Source of the DNA: JAKSCF01 sp028279945
GTDB taxonomy: Bacteria > Bacillota > Clostridia > Peptostreptococcales > JAAYPU01
Assembly (NCBI GenBank): GCA_028279945.1
Contig: JANQMT010000190.1
Span: 1 to 31,792 of the forward strand
Direction: 5' to 3'
Length of the DNA: 31,792 nt
Position numbers and translations under genes: made by a program. This document shows, in pieces, positions 1 through 8,570 of this stretch; position 1 is the first letter of the stretch; each line of letters opens with the position of its first letter. The notes beneath the pieces are model-generated. The model searched no databases. It was not told where the DNA came from and was given only the letters and a program-made list of their open reading frames with translations.

Positions 1-2
1 TT

Positions 3-2147
3 TTAACAATACCTGTCTTAATAATGGGCAGCGAGTTTTATAAAATCGGATTTAAAACCTTGTCCAAACTATCACCCAATATGGATTCATTGATAGCAGT
101 TGGAACAGGAGCTACATTTATATATGGTATATATGTTATTTACCAATTGGCATATGGATTTTCTTATGGTGATATGGAAAGAATCCATCAATATGGTCAC
201 GATTTGTATTTTGAATCAGCAGCAGTTATTTTATCTTTGATTACACTGGGCAAATATTTAGAAGCCAGGGCAAAAGGGAAAACCAGCGAAGCTATTGCAA
301 AATTAATCGAGCTTGCTCCTGATGAAGCACTTGTTGAAAGAGATGGGAAAGAGATAAGCATCAAAACCAGCGACGTTGAAGTAGGGGACATTGTTGTTAT
401 TAAACCTGGCGCAAAGATTCCTGTAGACGGCACCATTATAGGCGGCTATTCAAGTGTAGATGAATCCATGCTGACAGGAGAGAGCATGCCGGTTGAAAAA
501 ACCAAAGATGATAAAGTGATTACCGGAAGTGTCAATCAAACCGGGCATTTTAGATTTAGAGTTACAGAGATAGGTGCTGACACAACTCTATCTAAGATCA
601 TTCAGCTGGTAGAAGAAGCCCAAGGAACTAAGGCGCCTATATCAAAATTAGCTGATAAAATGAGTATGTATTTTGTGCCCATTGTTATAGGCATATCCAT
701 TATTACATTAGTGATTTGGCTGATGATCGGAAGAGAGTTTAATTTTACATTTAGAATGGCGATTGCAGTGTTGGTAATATCATGCCCATGCGCATTAGGG
801 CTTGCCACCCCTACCGCCATTATGGTAGGAACCGGTATGGGTGCAAGGCATGGGATACTTATCAAAACAAGTGAAGCACTGGAGCTGATGAAGAAAGTAG
901 ATACCATTGTATTCGATAAAACCGGGACTTTGACCAAAGGAGTCCCTGAAGTAACAGATGTACTTGCTTATGATGAGGAGAAATATTTGTTAGGAGTTGC
1001 AGCTTCTGCAGAAAGCATGTCAGAGCATCCTCTAAGCAATGCCATCGTTCAATATGCACAAAGCAAAAATATTGAAAAGACCAATGCTACAGATTTTGAA
1101 GCTGTCGTTGGTAAAGGGATTATTGCAGAGGTTAATAAGCAGCGTATCATCATTGGGAATGACAAGTTGATGCAGCAAAACGGTATTGATACGAGTCATA
1201 AAAAAGAAGCCATACATCGATTGTCAAATGAAGGTAAAACACCGTTATTAATTGGATATGAAGGCAAATTACAAGGGATTATTGCTGTTGCCGATACCGT
1301 AAAACCCGATAGCAAAAAAGCAATAGAAGCATTACTCCGACTAGGTAAAGACGTTGTAATGTTAACTGGAGATAATGAAAAAACAGCAAAAGCTATTGGA
1401 AATCAGATGGGTATTCAACAGGTTATATCAGACGTATTACCGGAGCATAAATCGGATGCTGTGAAAGCGCTTCAATCCAAAGGGAAGCAAGTTATAATGG
1501 TAGGCGACGGCATTAATGATGCGGTGGCATTAACTCAGGCTGACATTGGAATAGCTATAGGCAGTGGTACGGATGTAGCCATTGAATCAGCCGATGTGGT
1601 ATTAATGAAAAATCAAGTGTCCGATGTTGTAACTGCCATAGAATTAAGTCAATCGACCATTAAAAATATTAAGCAAAATCTATTTTGGGCATTTATTTAC
1701 AATATTATAGGAATACCAATAGCTGCAGGCCTGCTATATCCGGCATTTCAGATCAGTTTGAATCCTATGATTGCAGCAGCAGCTATGAGTTTCAGCTCTG
1801 TATCAGTGGTTACCAATGCGTTAAGATTAAAAGGATTTAAGCCAACTCATGGTGATTTTGAAAACGATCAAAGGGAGAAACATATTATAAGTGATATTTA
1901 TGAAGAAAATAAGGCAAGGAAAGGAGCAGAAAAGATGAAAAAAACCATCTATATTGAAGGCATGAGCTGTATGCACTGTGTAGGGCATGTGGATAAAGCT
2001 TTAGCTGCTATTTCAGGAGTAGAAAAAGTAGATGTAAATCTTGAAGAGAAAAATGCAATTATAACTTCAAATATTAACATTGATGATCAAGCTCTGATAG
2101 AAGCAGTAAACACTGCCGGTTATGAAGTAACCGGTATAGAAGGGTAG
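3..2147 (+). CDS. copA: Copper-exporting P1B-type ATPase (5' end outside window), C-terminal HMA domain
   Basis: The reading frame is open from the first bases of the window, so the N-terminus lies upstream. The product is a membrane pump that exports Cu(I) using ATP. Visible in order are membrane helices, the actuator motif TGES (near base 478), the CPC metal-binding helix (SCPCALG, near 780), the phosphorylation motif DKTGTLTKG (near 918), the P1B-specific SEHPLS motif (near 1020), and the hinge GDGINDAVALTQADIGIAIGSG region (near 1503). The last 70 codons form a heavy-metal-associated domain with GMSCMHC, very like free CopZ chaperones. HMA domains of CopA are usually N-terminal, so a C-terminal one is unusual; whether there is also an N-terminal one cannot be seen. 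csoR follows after 9 bases, fitting a copper-induced operon. The family call is certain; Cu(I) specificity rests on CPC and the CsoR neighbour. Confidence 0.95.
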   Translation, partial: LTIPVLIMGSEFYKIGFKTLSKLSPNMDSLIAVGTGATFIYGIYVIYQLAYGFSYGDMERIHQYGHDLYFESAAVILSLITLGKYLEARAKGKTSEAIAKLIELAPDEALVERDGKEISIKTSDVEVGDIVVIKPGAKIPVDGTIIGGYSSVDESMLTGESMPVEKTKDDKVITGSVNQTGHFRFRVTEIGADTTLSKIIQLVEEAQGTKAPISKLADKMSMYFVPIVIGISIITLVIWLMIGREFNFTFRMAIAVLVISCPCALGLATPTAIMVGTGMGARHGILIKTSEALELMKKVDTIVFDKTGTLTKGVPEVTDVLAYDEEKYLLGVAASAESMSEHPLSNAIVQYAQSKNIEKTNATDFEAVVGKGIIAEVNKQRIIIGNDKLMQQNGIDTSHKKEAIHRLSNEGKTPLLIGYEGKLQGIIAVADTVKPDSKKAIEALLRLGKDVVMLTGDNEKTAKAIGNQMGIQQVISDVLPEHKSDAVKALQSKGKQVIMVGDGINDAVALTQADIGIAIGSGTDVAIESADVVLMKNQVSDVVTAIELSQSTIKNIKQNLFWAFIYNIIGIPIAAGLLYPAFQISLNPMIAAAAMSFSSVSVVTNALRLKGFKPTHGDFENDQREKHIISDIYEENKARKGAEKMKKTIYIEGMSCMHCVGHVDKALAAISGVEKVDVNLEEKNAIITSNINIDDQALIEAVNTAGYEVTGIEG
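1935..2147 (+). CDS. Possible separate CopZ-like copper chaperone from an in-frame internal start
   Basis: Inside the ATPase frame, an AAGGAG at 1921-1926 sits 8 bases before an in-frame ATG at 1935. Translation from there would give a 70-residue protein with the MxCxxC copper site (GMSCMHC) and the length and fold pattern of free CopZ chaperones. The preceding linker (about 1850-1934) is charged and has no recognised domain. This looks like a former copA-copZ gene pair joined in frame, or a gene that still makes both products. Internal initiation is inferred from the ribosome binding site alone. Confidence 0.45.
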   Translation: MKKTIYIEGMSCMHCVGHVDKALAAISGVEKVDVNLEEKNAIITSNINIDDQALIEAVNTAGYEVTGIEG

Positions 2148-2156
2148 GTTAGAAGG

Positions 2157-2420
2157 ATGAACTCAGAGCAAAAAAAAGCCTTAAACCTATTAAAAACTGC
2201 TAGAGGCCAAATGGACGGCATCATTAAGATGATGGAAGATGACCGCTATTGTGTGGATATTTCCAATCAAATTATGGCTGTCAATGGATTGTTGAAAAAA
2301 GCAAATATCAGCATCTTAAAGCAGCATATGAATCACTGTATGAAAGAAGCATTTATTCAAGGTTCCGGAGAAGAAAAAGTCGAGGAAGTCATTAGTATTT
2401 TAGATAAAGTCATCAAGTAG
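2157..2420 (+). CDS. csoR: CsoR-family copper-sensing repressor
   Basis: An 87-residue all-helical DUF156/CsoR protein. The Cu(I)-sensing triad is intact: Cys32, His57 and Cys61, with the same 25- and 4-residue spacings as the Cys36-His61-Cys65 of characterised CsoR proteins. The N-terminal helix has the family's RGQMDGI sequence. In known members Cu(I) binding releases the tetramer from DNA and derepresses copper export genes. Here it lies directly downstream of copA and ends before a strong terminator. Its operator is probably upstream of copA, outside the window. The intact triad argues against the formaldehyde (FrmR) or sulfur (CstR) branches. Confidence 0.93.
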   Translation: MNSEQKKALNLLKTARGQMDGIIKMMEDDRYCVDISNQIMAVNGLLKKANISILKQHMNHCMKEAFIQGSGEEKVEEVISILDKVIK

Positions 2421-2473
2421 AAGGAGCAGTGATGTTTACTGCAAAGCGGAAATAAATAAAGCACGATCGTTAT

Positions 2474-2510
2474 ACAACCATAAAAAAACTTTTATGGTTG
2501 TTATTTTTTT
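2474..2510 (+). terminator. Rho-independent terminator of the copper operon
   Basis: A perfect 12-bp stem (2474-2485 with 2490-2501) with a 4-base loop, followed by a T-rich run to 2510. It lies 53 bases after the csoR stop codon. Confidence 0.93.
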
Positions 2511-2563
2511 GCGTTATTATCTAAAGTTTACTTAAACTGAAATTATATTCAAGAACATAACAT

Positions 2564-3460
2564 TTACCATTCACTATAAGAAAGCATAAATTTTAAAAAG
2601 GATTGAGATATTGTTGATAATTCGCTACTTTTCTTCCAAACTAGATAGAGATTGATGTATGGTTTAAATCCGCAGTTAGACAAATCCAATTCGATTACAT
2701 CGGAAACAAAGAAAGGAGAATATTCTGAAACAAAAGATATACCTTCGCCTGTTGATACTTGTGTGAATAAGTTAAAGTCATTAAAGGCTTCAATAATTTT
2801 AGGTTTAAAACCGGCTTTATGACACAGATTTCGAAGAATAATATTACTGCCATGATCACTATTTATATAAACAAAGAACTGCTCATTAGCTAACTCTTCT
2901 ATTAAAATATTTTTCTTCTGGACTAAATGGTGATTTGGTCCAGCAATCAACATCAAACGTTCTCGCCGTATTAAATTCATATCCAAAAATGCATAATCTG
3001 TATTTGACTTATTGATATCAGAGCAAATACCAAAATCTGATTTTCCTTGTAAAATATCTTGAATAATAGCAGAAGTATATTTATATTCAACCGAAAACTG
3101 GCAATTTTCATTAAGTTTACGAAATTGATGAATAACTGTTGGCATTAGATCATGAAATGTGGAAGTCAATGCAGAGATAACAATTGTGTTTTGCTGTGAT
3201 GCGGCTAAATGTTTTACAGCCTTCATGCCAACGTTTATTTCGCTGATTGCCGCTTCCACATAAGTATAAAACAATTTTCCACATTTGGTTAAGATTGCAT
3301 TACGACCTTCTTTTTCAAACAAATGTGCTCCCAACTCTTTTTCTAAGTTGTGAATTGCTTTAGAAAGTGCTGGCTGAGAAATATGAAGAGTATTTGCTGC
3401 TCGAGTAAAATGCTGTAATTCAGCCGTTACTTTAAAATAAATTAATGACTGATAATTCAT
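2564..3460 (-). CDS. LysR-family transcriptional regulator of the adjacent TRAP/CoA-transferase operon
   Basis: A 298-residue LysR-type regulator. The N-terminal winged helix-turn-helix (about residues 1-60) has the typical AANTLHISQPALSKAI recognition region and the ELGAHLFEKEGR wing; residues about 90-298 form the effector-binding domain. I place the start at 3460, because AAGGAGGAG lies just upstream at normal distance and the LysR homology begins there; the frame is open 13 codons further back without homology or a good ribosome site. It is divergent from dctP with 234 bases between the starts, the classic arrangement for a LysR regulator that senses a substrate or intermediate of the neighbouring pathway. 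The co-inducer is unknown. Confidence 0.93.
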   Translation of the reverse strand: MNYQSLIYFKVTAELQHFTRAANTLHISQPALSKAIHNLEKELGAHLFEKEGRNAILTKCGKLFYTYVEAAISEINVGMKAVKHLAASQQNTIVISALTSTFHDLMPTVIHQFRKLNENCQFSVEYKYTSAIIQDILQGKSDFGICSDINKSNTDYAFLDMNLIRRERLMLIAGPNHHLVQKKNILIEELANEQFFVYINSDHGSNIILRNLCHKAGFKPKIIEAFNDFNLFTQVSTGEGISFVSEYSPFFVSDVIELDLSNCGFKPYINLYLVWKKSSELSTISQSFLKFMLSYSEW

Positions 3461-3487
3461 AAAATCTCCTCCTTGGTAATTAACACT

Positions 3488-3516
3488 ATCATAACGCAAA
3501 ATATGCTAAATTTCAA
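3488..3516 (-). promoter_or_regulatory. Probable sigma-A promoter of the LysR gene
   Basis: On the minus strand, TTGAAA (3516-3511) and TATGAT (3493-3488) are separated by exactly 17 bases, 27 bases before the start codon. The -35 is 6 bases from the dyad at 3523-3546, so a regulator bound there could repress its own gene. Confidence 0.65.
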
Positions 3517-3522
3517 CAACGA

Positions 3523-3546
3523 TATGAATTCATAACTGAAAGTTAT
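3523..3546. promoter_or_regulatory. Probable LysR-type operator between the divergent genes
   Basis: Two adjoining inverted repeats. TATGAATTCATA (3523-3534) is a perfect palindrome. ATAACT-GAA-AGTTAT (3532-3546) is a perfect dyad that contains the T-N11-A pattern (T3533, A3545) typical of LysR-regulator sites. Its position between the two promoters supports a role as the regulator's recognition site; binding is inferred. Confidence 0.6.
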
Positions 3547-3575
3547 TAATCGCAAAAAAAAGGCTATTAGATATT

Positions 3576-3581
3576 TATAAT
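3576..3581 (+). promoter_or_regulatory. Candidate -10 of the TRAP operon promoter
   Basis: A consensus TATAAT with no good -35 at the right distance (the 3553-3558 region is A-rich). It lies 30 bases downstream of the LysR-type dyad. A weak -35 with an upstream regulator site is typical of an activator-dependent promoter. The leader to the dctP start would be about 105 bases. Confidence 0.45.
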
Positions 3582-3694
3582 ATAGTAGGATATTATAAAA
3601 ATAAGTGAAGTGGGGCATGCCCTACTCCCGTTTGAATTTAGCCTATTTAGGCAAAAAATACAAACGAAATACAGAAAGAAAAGGAGAATTTATA

Positions 3695-4753
3695 ATGAAA
3701 AGACGAATTATTTCCCTTGCTCTTGTTTTAATGATGGTACTGTCTTTAGCTGCATGTGGTAGCGATAAAGAACAAGCACAGTCAGATGCTTCTGAAAAAC
3801 CAATTAACATTAGAATCGCATCTTCTTCCAAAACTGTTGAATTTGAAAATGGTGGTACTACTGCAATTGGGACAAGTCTCAATTACTTCGTTGATGAAAT
3901 CGCTAAGCGTAGTAATGGAAGAATCACTGCAACGATTTACCCGGATTCTCAGTTAGCATCTGGTGCAGATGGTTACTTCGGTGGTCTCCTTAACGGTGCA
4001 TTTGAAATTGGTGTTATTAATAACGGCTCTTGGAGCGATTACACTAATGCGTTTGCGGGATTGAATATTCCTTATTTATTCTTCTCCTATGATGTAGTTT
4101 ATGCAACACTGGATTCTGATATAGGAAAATCTTGGAAAAAGAAAGCTCGGGAAGATACAAATGTTATTCCCCTAGCCTTTTTTGATATCGGCTTCCGTCA
4201 ACTGACCAATAGTAAGCGTACTGTTTCCAGTCCTTCAGATGTAAAGGGACTGAAGATTCGTACTATGACCGATGACATTCAAATGGCTGCATGGGAAACT
4301 CTAGGTGCTGCTGTTACACCGGTACCATATAGCGAGCTCTATACTGCCCTACAGCAGCGGCTGGTTGATGGACAAGAGAACCCGCCTAACAATATCTGGA
4401 CAGCCAAGCTGTATGAAGAACAGAGTTTTATGGTAATCACCAATCATAATTATACGGTTTCTATTCCGACTGCATCTCCCGTTTTTTGGGATAAGCTCTC
4501 TGCCGAGGATCAGCAACTGATTCAAGAAGTAATGACTGAGGCGATGCATGTAGGGCGCGAAAAGAATGCCGATTTTGCTGAAGAATATATAGAAAAAATT
4601 ATAGGTGCCGGCGTGGAAGTAACTAGGTTAGATGCTGCACAATTGAAAGAGTTTCAGACTGTTGCAAAATCCATGTGGAGTAAGTGTGAAAAGGCTATGG
4701 GACCCGATAGCTTTAACGAACTAGTTTCCTTCGTAAATGAATATCAAGATTAA
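3695..4753 (+). CDS. dctP: TRAP transporter substrate-binding lipoprotein (DctP family)
   Basis: A 352-residue extracellular binding protein that delivers a carboxylate substrate to the DctQM permease. The start at 3695 is chosen because AAGGAG precedes it and the signal peptide begins there. The signal peptide ends in a lipobox, LSLAAC, so Cys21 would be lipid-anchored. DctP features include the FFDIGFRQLTNSKR stretch (about residues 163-175), Arg189 in GLKIRTM, the position of the conserved carboxylate-binding arginine in characterised TRAP binding proteins, and VDGQENPP (about 224-231). The substrate cannot be read from the sequence; the operon suggests an organic acid that is later joined to CoA. 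Confidence 0.95.
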   Translation: MKRRIISLALVLMMVLSLAACGSDKEQAQSDASEKPINIRIASSSKTVEFENGGTTAIGTSLNYFVDEIAKRSNGRITATIYPDSQLASGADGYFGGLLNGAFEIGVINNGSWSDYTNAFAGLNIPYLFFSYDVVYATLDSDIGKSWKKKAREDTNVIPLAFFDIGFRQLTNSKRTVSSPSDVKGLKIRTMTDDIQMAAWETLGAAVTPVPYSELYTALQQRLVDGQENPPNNIWTAKLYEEQSFMVITNHNYTVSIPTASPVFWDKLSAEDQQLIQEVMTEAMHVGREKNADFAEEYIEKIIGAGVEVTRLDAAQLKEFQTVAKSMWSKCEKAMGPDSFNELVSFVNEYQD

Positions 4754-4764
4754 TAGTTAAGTAA

Positions 4765-4807
4765 TTTTATGGTGCTGTGTTGCGATTACGTACATAGCAC
4801 CATAAAA
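4765..4807 (+). other. Intercistronic stem-loop between dctP and dctQ
   Basis: A 15-bp stem (4765-4779 with 4793-4807, one G-U pair) with a 13-base loop fills most of the gap after dctP. No T-run follows; the dctQ ribosome site comes next. It may stabilise the dctP mRNA or partly block read-through, giving more binding protein than permease. Confidence 0.7.
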
Positions 4808-4821
4808 GATAGGAGAATAGA

Positions 4822-5406
4822 ATGACAGCGAACAAAGAAAAAAAGTCCTATAAAGAAATTTTGAATACATTTGAAATATATTGTTCTACGATTTGTTTCT
4901 TTGTATTAACGATTTTACTGACTATTCAGGTTTCTAGTAGATATATTCTGGGTCATTCATTTACATGGAGTGAAGAAGCGGCTATTTTGATTTTTCTATG
5001 GATGATTTACTTTGGAGTCGCAGGTGCAGTTACCAAGCGAAAGCACCTTCGAATAGATTTCTTGTTGGATTTGGTTCCGTTTAAGGCTAAGCGAGGTATG
5101 CTGATATTTTCAAATGTTATTTTTATGGCATTTAATCTATATGTTTTTATAATTATTTTAGATGTAATAAAACTTTTAGGTTCCAGTGTTACTACTATGC
5201 TGCGTGTGCCTAAGCAGCTTGTTTATATTATAATCCCATTTTCCATGGTTCTGAGTATAATTCGGTTGATTCAAGATACCATTGCATTGACAAAAGAAAA
5301 CGAAAAGAGTTTAGGAACATCTAAGCCTGCGTTTGACTTGGATGCCTGCGAGAGACAATGGCAGGCAAAGCAAGCAGCAAAGAAAAAGGAGGCTGACGAA
5401 TGGTAA
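4822..5406 (+). CDS. dctQ: TRAP transporter small permease subunit (DctQ family)
   Basis: A 194-residue membrane protein with four predicted helices (about residues 18-36, 45-63, 88-112 and 126-150), the usual DctQ topology. The WSEEAAILIFLWMIYFGVA region and the following KRKHLRIDFL are family hallmarks. DctQ pairs with DctM to form the ion-driven carrier. The C-terminus is a charged tail of about 40 residues. The stop overlaps the dctM start (ATGGTAA), indicating translational coupling. Confidence 0.92.
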   Translation: MTANKEKKSYKEILNTFEIYCSTICFFVLTILLTIQVSSRYILGHSFTWSEEAAILIFLWMIYFGVAGAVTKRKHLRIDFLLDLVPFKAKRGMLIFSNVIFMAFNLYVFIIILDVIKLLGSSVTTMLRVPKQLVYIIIPFSMVLSIIRLIQDTIALTKENEKSLGTSKPAFDLDACERQWQAKQAAKKKEADEW

Positions 5407-6668
5407 CTGCAATAATGTTTATTACAATGTTTGTTTTGATGTTTATAGGAGTGCCTATCACAATTGCGCTTTTTTCCGGATTGATTGTGATGATTACTTT
5501 GAATCCTATTACTACACCAAACTACATCATTCAGTCTATGTATTCAGGCATGACTTCCTTTACACTGCTGTCATTGCCATTTTTTATGGTTGCAGGTGCA
5601 ATCATGGATACGGGAGGACTTTCTAGACGTTTGATTAATGTAGCTAATTCCATGGTTGGTGGGATAACAGGTAGTTTGGGTATGGTTACAGTTATTGCTT
5701 GCATGTTTTTCGGCGCAGTGTCTGGCTCTGCACCTGCTACAGTCGCTGCAATAGGAATGATTATGATTCCAATGATGGTACGTAGCGGATACGATAAGTA
5801 TTATGCAACTGGGCTGACAGCTGTTGCAGGAGGACTGGGTGTTATCGTTCCTCCATCTTACCCCATGGTTCTCTATGGCGTAACATGTGATGTTTCTATC
5901 AGTAGTATGTTTATTGCCGGTTTGGGACCTGCATTGGTTGTAGGCAGTATCTTGATGGCAATTAACTATATTTACTGTAGAAAACATGGTATTCGCGGCG
6001 AAAATACATTCCATTTTAAGAACATGTTAAAAAATATTTGGGATGCTAAATTTGCATTGATTATGCCCATTATTATCCTTGGAGGTATTTACAGTGGTGT
6101 TTTTACAGCAACGGAAGCAGCTGTTGCTGCAACGGTTTATGGAATTATTGTCGGTAGATTTATTTATCGGGAATTGCATTGGAAGAAAATCTGGCAGATG
6201 TTTTATGATAATAGTTGTTTTATTGCAGGAACCATGTTTTGCTTGGCACCGGCAGTTTCAATGGGACAGATTTTTGCCTATCTTGGAATCAATGATAGTA
6301 TTAGCCAATTTCTGTTTAGCATCTCAACGAACAAATATATCATATTAATGTTGATTTATGCAATCATGTTTGTAGTTGGTATGTTCGTTCAAACAACACC
6401 GGCTATTGTTATCTTGGCTCCAACTTTGTTATCCGTTGTTACGCAAGTTGGCGTCGATCCCATTCATTTTGGAATTATATTGGTTCTATGTCTGGCAGTG
6501 GCATTTGTAACACCTCCTGTTGCGCTAAATCTATTTGTAGCTTCATCCATGTCAGGTATTAGTATTGACAAAATTGTGCGAGCGTCGTTGCCATTTTTAA
6601 TCGGTTTGATAATTTCTCTGTTTATCGTAGGTTTTGTACCTGAGATATCTCTATTCTTGCTTAAATGA
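5400..6668 (+). CDS. dctM: TRAP transporter large permease subunit (DctM family)
   Basis: A 422-residue membrane protein with about 12 hydrophobic segments, normal length for DctM. It has the family's FMVAGAIMDTGGLSRRL stretch early on, FGAVSGSAPATVAAIG (about residues 102-117), IPPSYPMVLYGV-like VPPSYPMVLYGV (about 150-161) and the C-terminal FVTPPVALNLFVASSMSG. It forms the transport pore driven by an ion gradient. It begins inside the dctQ stop region. Confidence 0.95.
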   Translation: MVTAIMFITMFVLMFIGVPITIALFSGLIVMITLNPITTPNYIIQSMYSGMTSFTLLSLPFFMVAGAIMDTGGLSRRLINVANSMVGGITGSLGMVTVIACMFFGAVSGSAPATVAAIGMIMIPMMVRSGYDKYYATGLTAVAGGLGVIVPPSYPMVLYGVTCDVSISSMFIAGLGPALVVGSILMAINYIYCRKHGIRGENTFHFKNMLKNIWDAKFALIMPIIILGGIYSGVFTATEAAVAATVYGIIVGRFIYRELHWKKIWQMFYDNSCFIAGTMFCLAPAVSMGQIFAYLGINDSISQFLFSISTNKYIILMLIYAIMFVVGMFVQTTPAIVILAPTLLSVVTQVGVDPIHFGIILVLCLAVAFVTPPVALNLFVASSMSGISIDKIVRASLPFLIGLIISLFIVGFVPEISLFLLK

Positions 6669-6758
6669 TACGGTATAGAAAAGGTTATATGCTAAGGTTT
6701 GAGGCAATATATAAGTCTTCAGACACAAAAAATTAAATGAAAGAAGATAGGAGTTTAT

Positions 6759-7961
6759 ATGAAAATTACAAAAGTTGATGTTTATATTTTGGACGCTGGG
6801 GCTCAAAGACAGAGCAGGCGCCCTATTTGTTGTCGTGTGTATACTGATGAAGGAATTTACGGTGACGGTGAAGCTGGAATCGCATATGGGACAGGGGCAC
6901 CTGCTGCATTTGGAATGGTTGTAGATATGGCTCGCCATGTCATTGGCAGAGACCCAATGAAGACCGAACTTCTATGGGAAGAAATGTTCAAGGGGACATT
7001 TTGGGGTCAAGGTGGAGGAGGAATTTTCTTCGCTGGAGTGTCTGCTTTGGATATTGCTATTTGGGATATAAAGGGTAAGAAGTTGGGGGTTCCCATTTAT
7101 CAACTACTTGGCGGCAAATGCCGTGACGAATTGCGTTGCTATGCTTCGCAATTACAGTTCGGTTGGACAAGTAAAATTGGACCTTGGGGCACTAATCAAG
7201 AATATATTGATATTGTCAGACATGCTATTAGTGAAGGGTATGATGCAGTTAAAATTGACTTTACAACATATGATGAAGAAGCCAATCAGCTATTACATCT
7301 GGACAAAGAAGGTTTCATAAGTAACAAGTTTTACAAGAGAATTGAAGGTCGTATGGCCGCAATTCGCGAAGAATTCCCCGATATAGATATTATTGTAGAA
7401 AACCATTGCAACACAGATCTTAATTCTGCAACACGAATTGGTTTGTTGTGCGATAAGTATAACATGATGGCTTTAGAGGAACCGGTTACTATGCTTAATC
7501 CTGACATATTAACAGAGCTTCATCAGCGAATTAAGACGCCAATTGCAGCGGGAGAAAGAATTTATTCTCGTTGGGGTTACTATAATTTCTTTAAGAGCAA
7601 TTCTATTCAGCTCGCTCAGCCTGATGCTTGCAATTGTGGAGGCATTTCAGAACTTAAAAAGATTGCAGATTTGGCGCATATCTTTGATGTTCGGATACAG
7701 GTTCATGTGGCTGGTGGTGTTATTACAAATGCAGCATCTTTACATCTGGAAGCAGCTATGCCGAACTTTGGCATTCATGAACATCATTTCCGCACTACCC
7801 AAGATGCTATCAATGTGCTTGGGAAGTATGAAATAAAACCTGAAAATGGGAAATACATTGTTCCTGACCGTCCGGGATTGGGGCAGGAGTTGTCTGATCA
7901 TGCGATTAAAACCGCACTAAAACATGAAGAAGTGACAGAGTATCTATATGCTAATTATTAA
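6759..7961 (+). CDS. Mandelate racemase/muconate lactonizing enzyme family protein (enolase superfamily), probable acid-sugar dehydratase or racemase
   Basis: A 400-residue enolase-superfamily enzyme: N-terminal capping domain (about 1-115) and (beta/alpha)7-beta barrel. Mg2+ ligands appear as Glu214 (VENHCN), Glu240 (ALEEP) and Glu266 (AGER). Catalytic candidates are Lys165 (AVKID), His216, and the Asp289-His316 dyad (QPDA, IQVHVAGG). The ENH at 214-216 lines up with the D-x-H of D-galactonate-dehydratase-like members, and AGERIYSRWG also resembles that branch, so dehydration of a hydroxy acid is the likelier reaction. Racemisation remains possible because acid/base residues are present on both faces. 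TRAP genes lie upstream and CoA-transferases downstream, so it probably acts on the imported acid. The exact substrate is unknown. Confidence 0.88.
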   Translation: MKITKVDVYILDAGAQRQSRRPICCRVYTDEGIYGDGEAGIAYGTGAPAAFGMVVDMARHVIGRDPMKTELLWEEMFKGTFWGQGGGGIFFAGVSALDIAIWDIKGKKLGVPIYQLLGGKCRDELRCYASQLQFGWTSKIGPWGTNQEYIDIVRHAISEGYDAVKIDFTTYDEEANQLLHLDKEGFISNKFYKRIEGRMAAIREEFPDIDIIVENHCNTDLNSATRIGLLCDKYNMMALEEPVTMLNPDILTELHQRIKTPIAAGERIYSRWGYYNFFKSNSIQLAQPDACNCGGISELKKIADLAHIFDVRIQVHVAGGVITNAASLHLEAAMPNFGIHEHHFRTTQDAINVLGKYEIKPENGKYIVPDRPGLGQELSDHAIKTALKHEEVTEYLYANY

Positions 7962-8048
7962 ATAGTGAGCTTCTCTATAGAGCAATAAGGTGTGCAAAAG
8001 TTTATATCTGTTCTATCCAAGAATTTTGCAATAAGGAGGTTATGAAAT

Positions 8049-8570
8049 ATGGAAAATGAAAAAGATCAAAGTGTCCTTGTCAGTGATTATGCAATTGAAA
8101 ACTTTAAGAATGGATTAAACTGTGCAGAGAGCGTTTACGAGGCACTGTTGAAGACAGACGCATTAGAAGACATTGATAAATCAACTGTTGCCATGTGTTT
8201 AGGATTTGGTGGGGGTGTTGGACTGTCAGGTTGTATGTGCGGTGCTTTGTCTGCAGCTATTATGGCCAACGGAGCTAAATATGGCCGTCCGGATCCTTGG
8301 AGCATAGATGAATCTGTACGAGGTGAACAAATTGCACAGAAATATTACCGACGTTACAATAATATTATCCATGAGTTCATTGATCGCAACGGTAGCGCAA
8401 TTTGCGCTGAGATTTCTGCACAATTTGACGATTTCAAATGCCATGAAAGAAAAGTAAACTGTCTCAAATTGATTGGTGCAACTGCAACGTTGGCCTACAA
8501 ATATCTAAAGATTCCTCAGAGTAAGGCTGAAAAGCTGCCCTATCGTGAGAACTTGGGAGGTAATGTTTAA
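8049..8570 (+). CDS. C_GCAxxG_C_C family redox-type protein
   Basis: A 173-residue protein with the spaced cysteines of the C_GCAxxG_C_C family: Cys25 in LNCAES, the glycine-rich GFGGGVG, then GCMCGALSAAIMANG with Cys62 and Cys64, and Cys131 and Cys138 near the end (Cys50 and Cys119 are extra). Members are thought to be redox or metal-binding proteins of anaerobes, but no reaction is firmly established. The start at 8049 is 9 bases after GGAGG; an earlier ATG at 8042 closes after five codons. The stop overlaps the next start (TAATG), so it is translationally coupled to the flavoprotein and the two may work together. Confidence 0.85.
   Translation: MENEKDQSVLVSDYAIENFKNGLNCAESVYEALLKTDALEDIDKSTVAMCLGFGGGVGLSGCMCGALSAAIMANGAKYGRPDPWSIDESVRGEQIAQKYYRRYNNIIHEFIDRNGSAICAEISAQFDDFKCHERKVNCLKLIGATATLAYKYLKIPQSKAEKLPYRENLGGNV

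Noticed and set aside
602..937. A 111-codon minus-strand frame inside copA.
   Set aside because: Antisense shadow of the CPC helix and phosphorylation-site region; no ribosome site or family match.
5571..6014. A 147-codon minus-strand frame across dctM.
   Set aside because: Rich in Cys, His, Asn and Ser as expected from antisense of a membrane-protein gene; no ribosome site; dctM is fully supported by family motifs.
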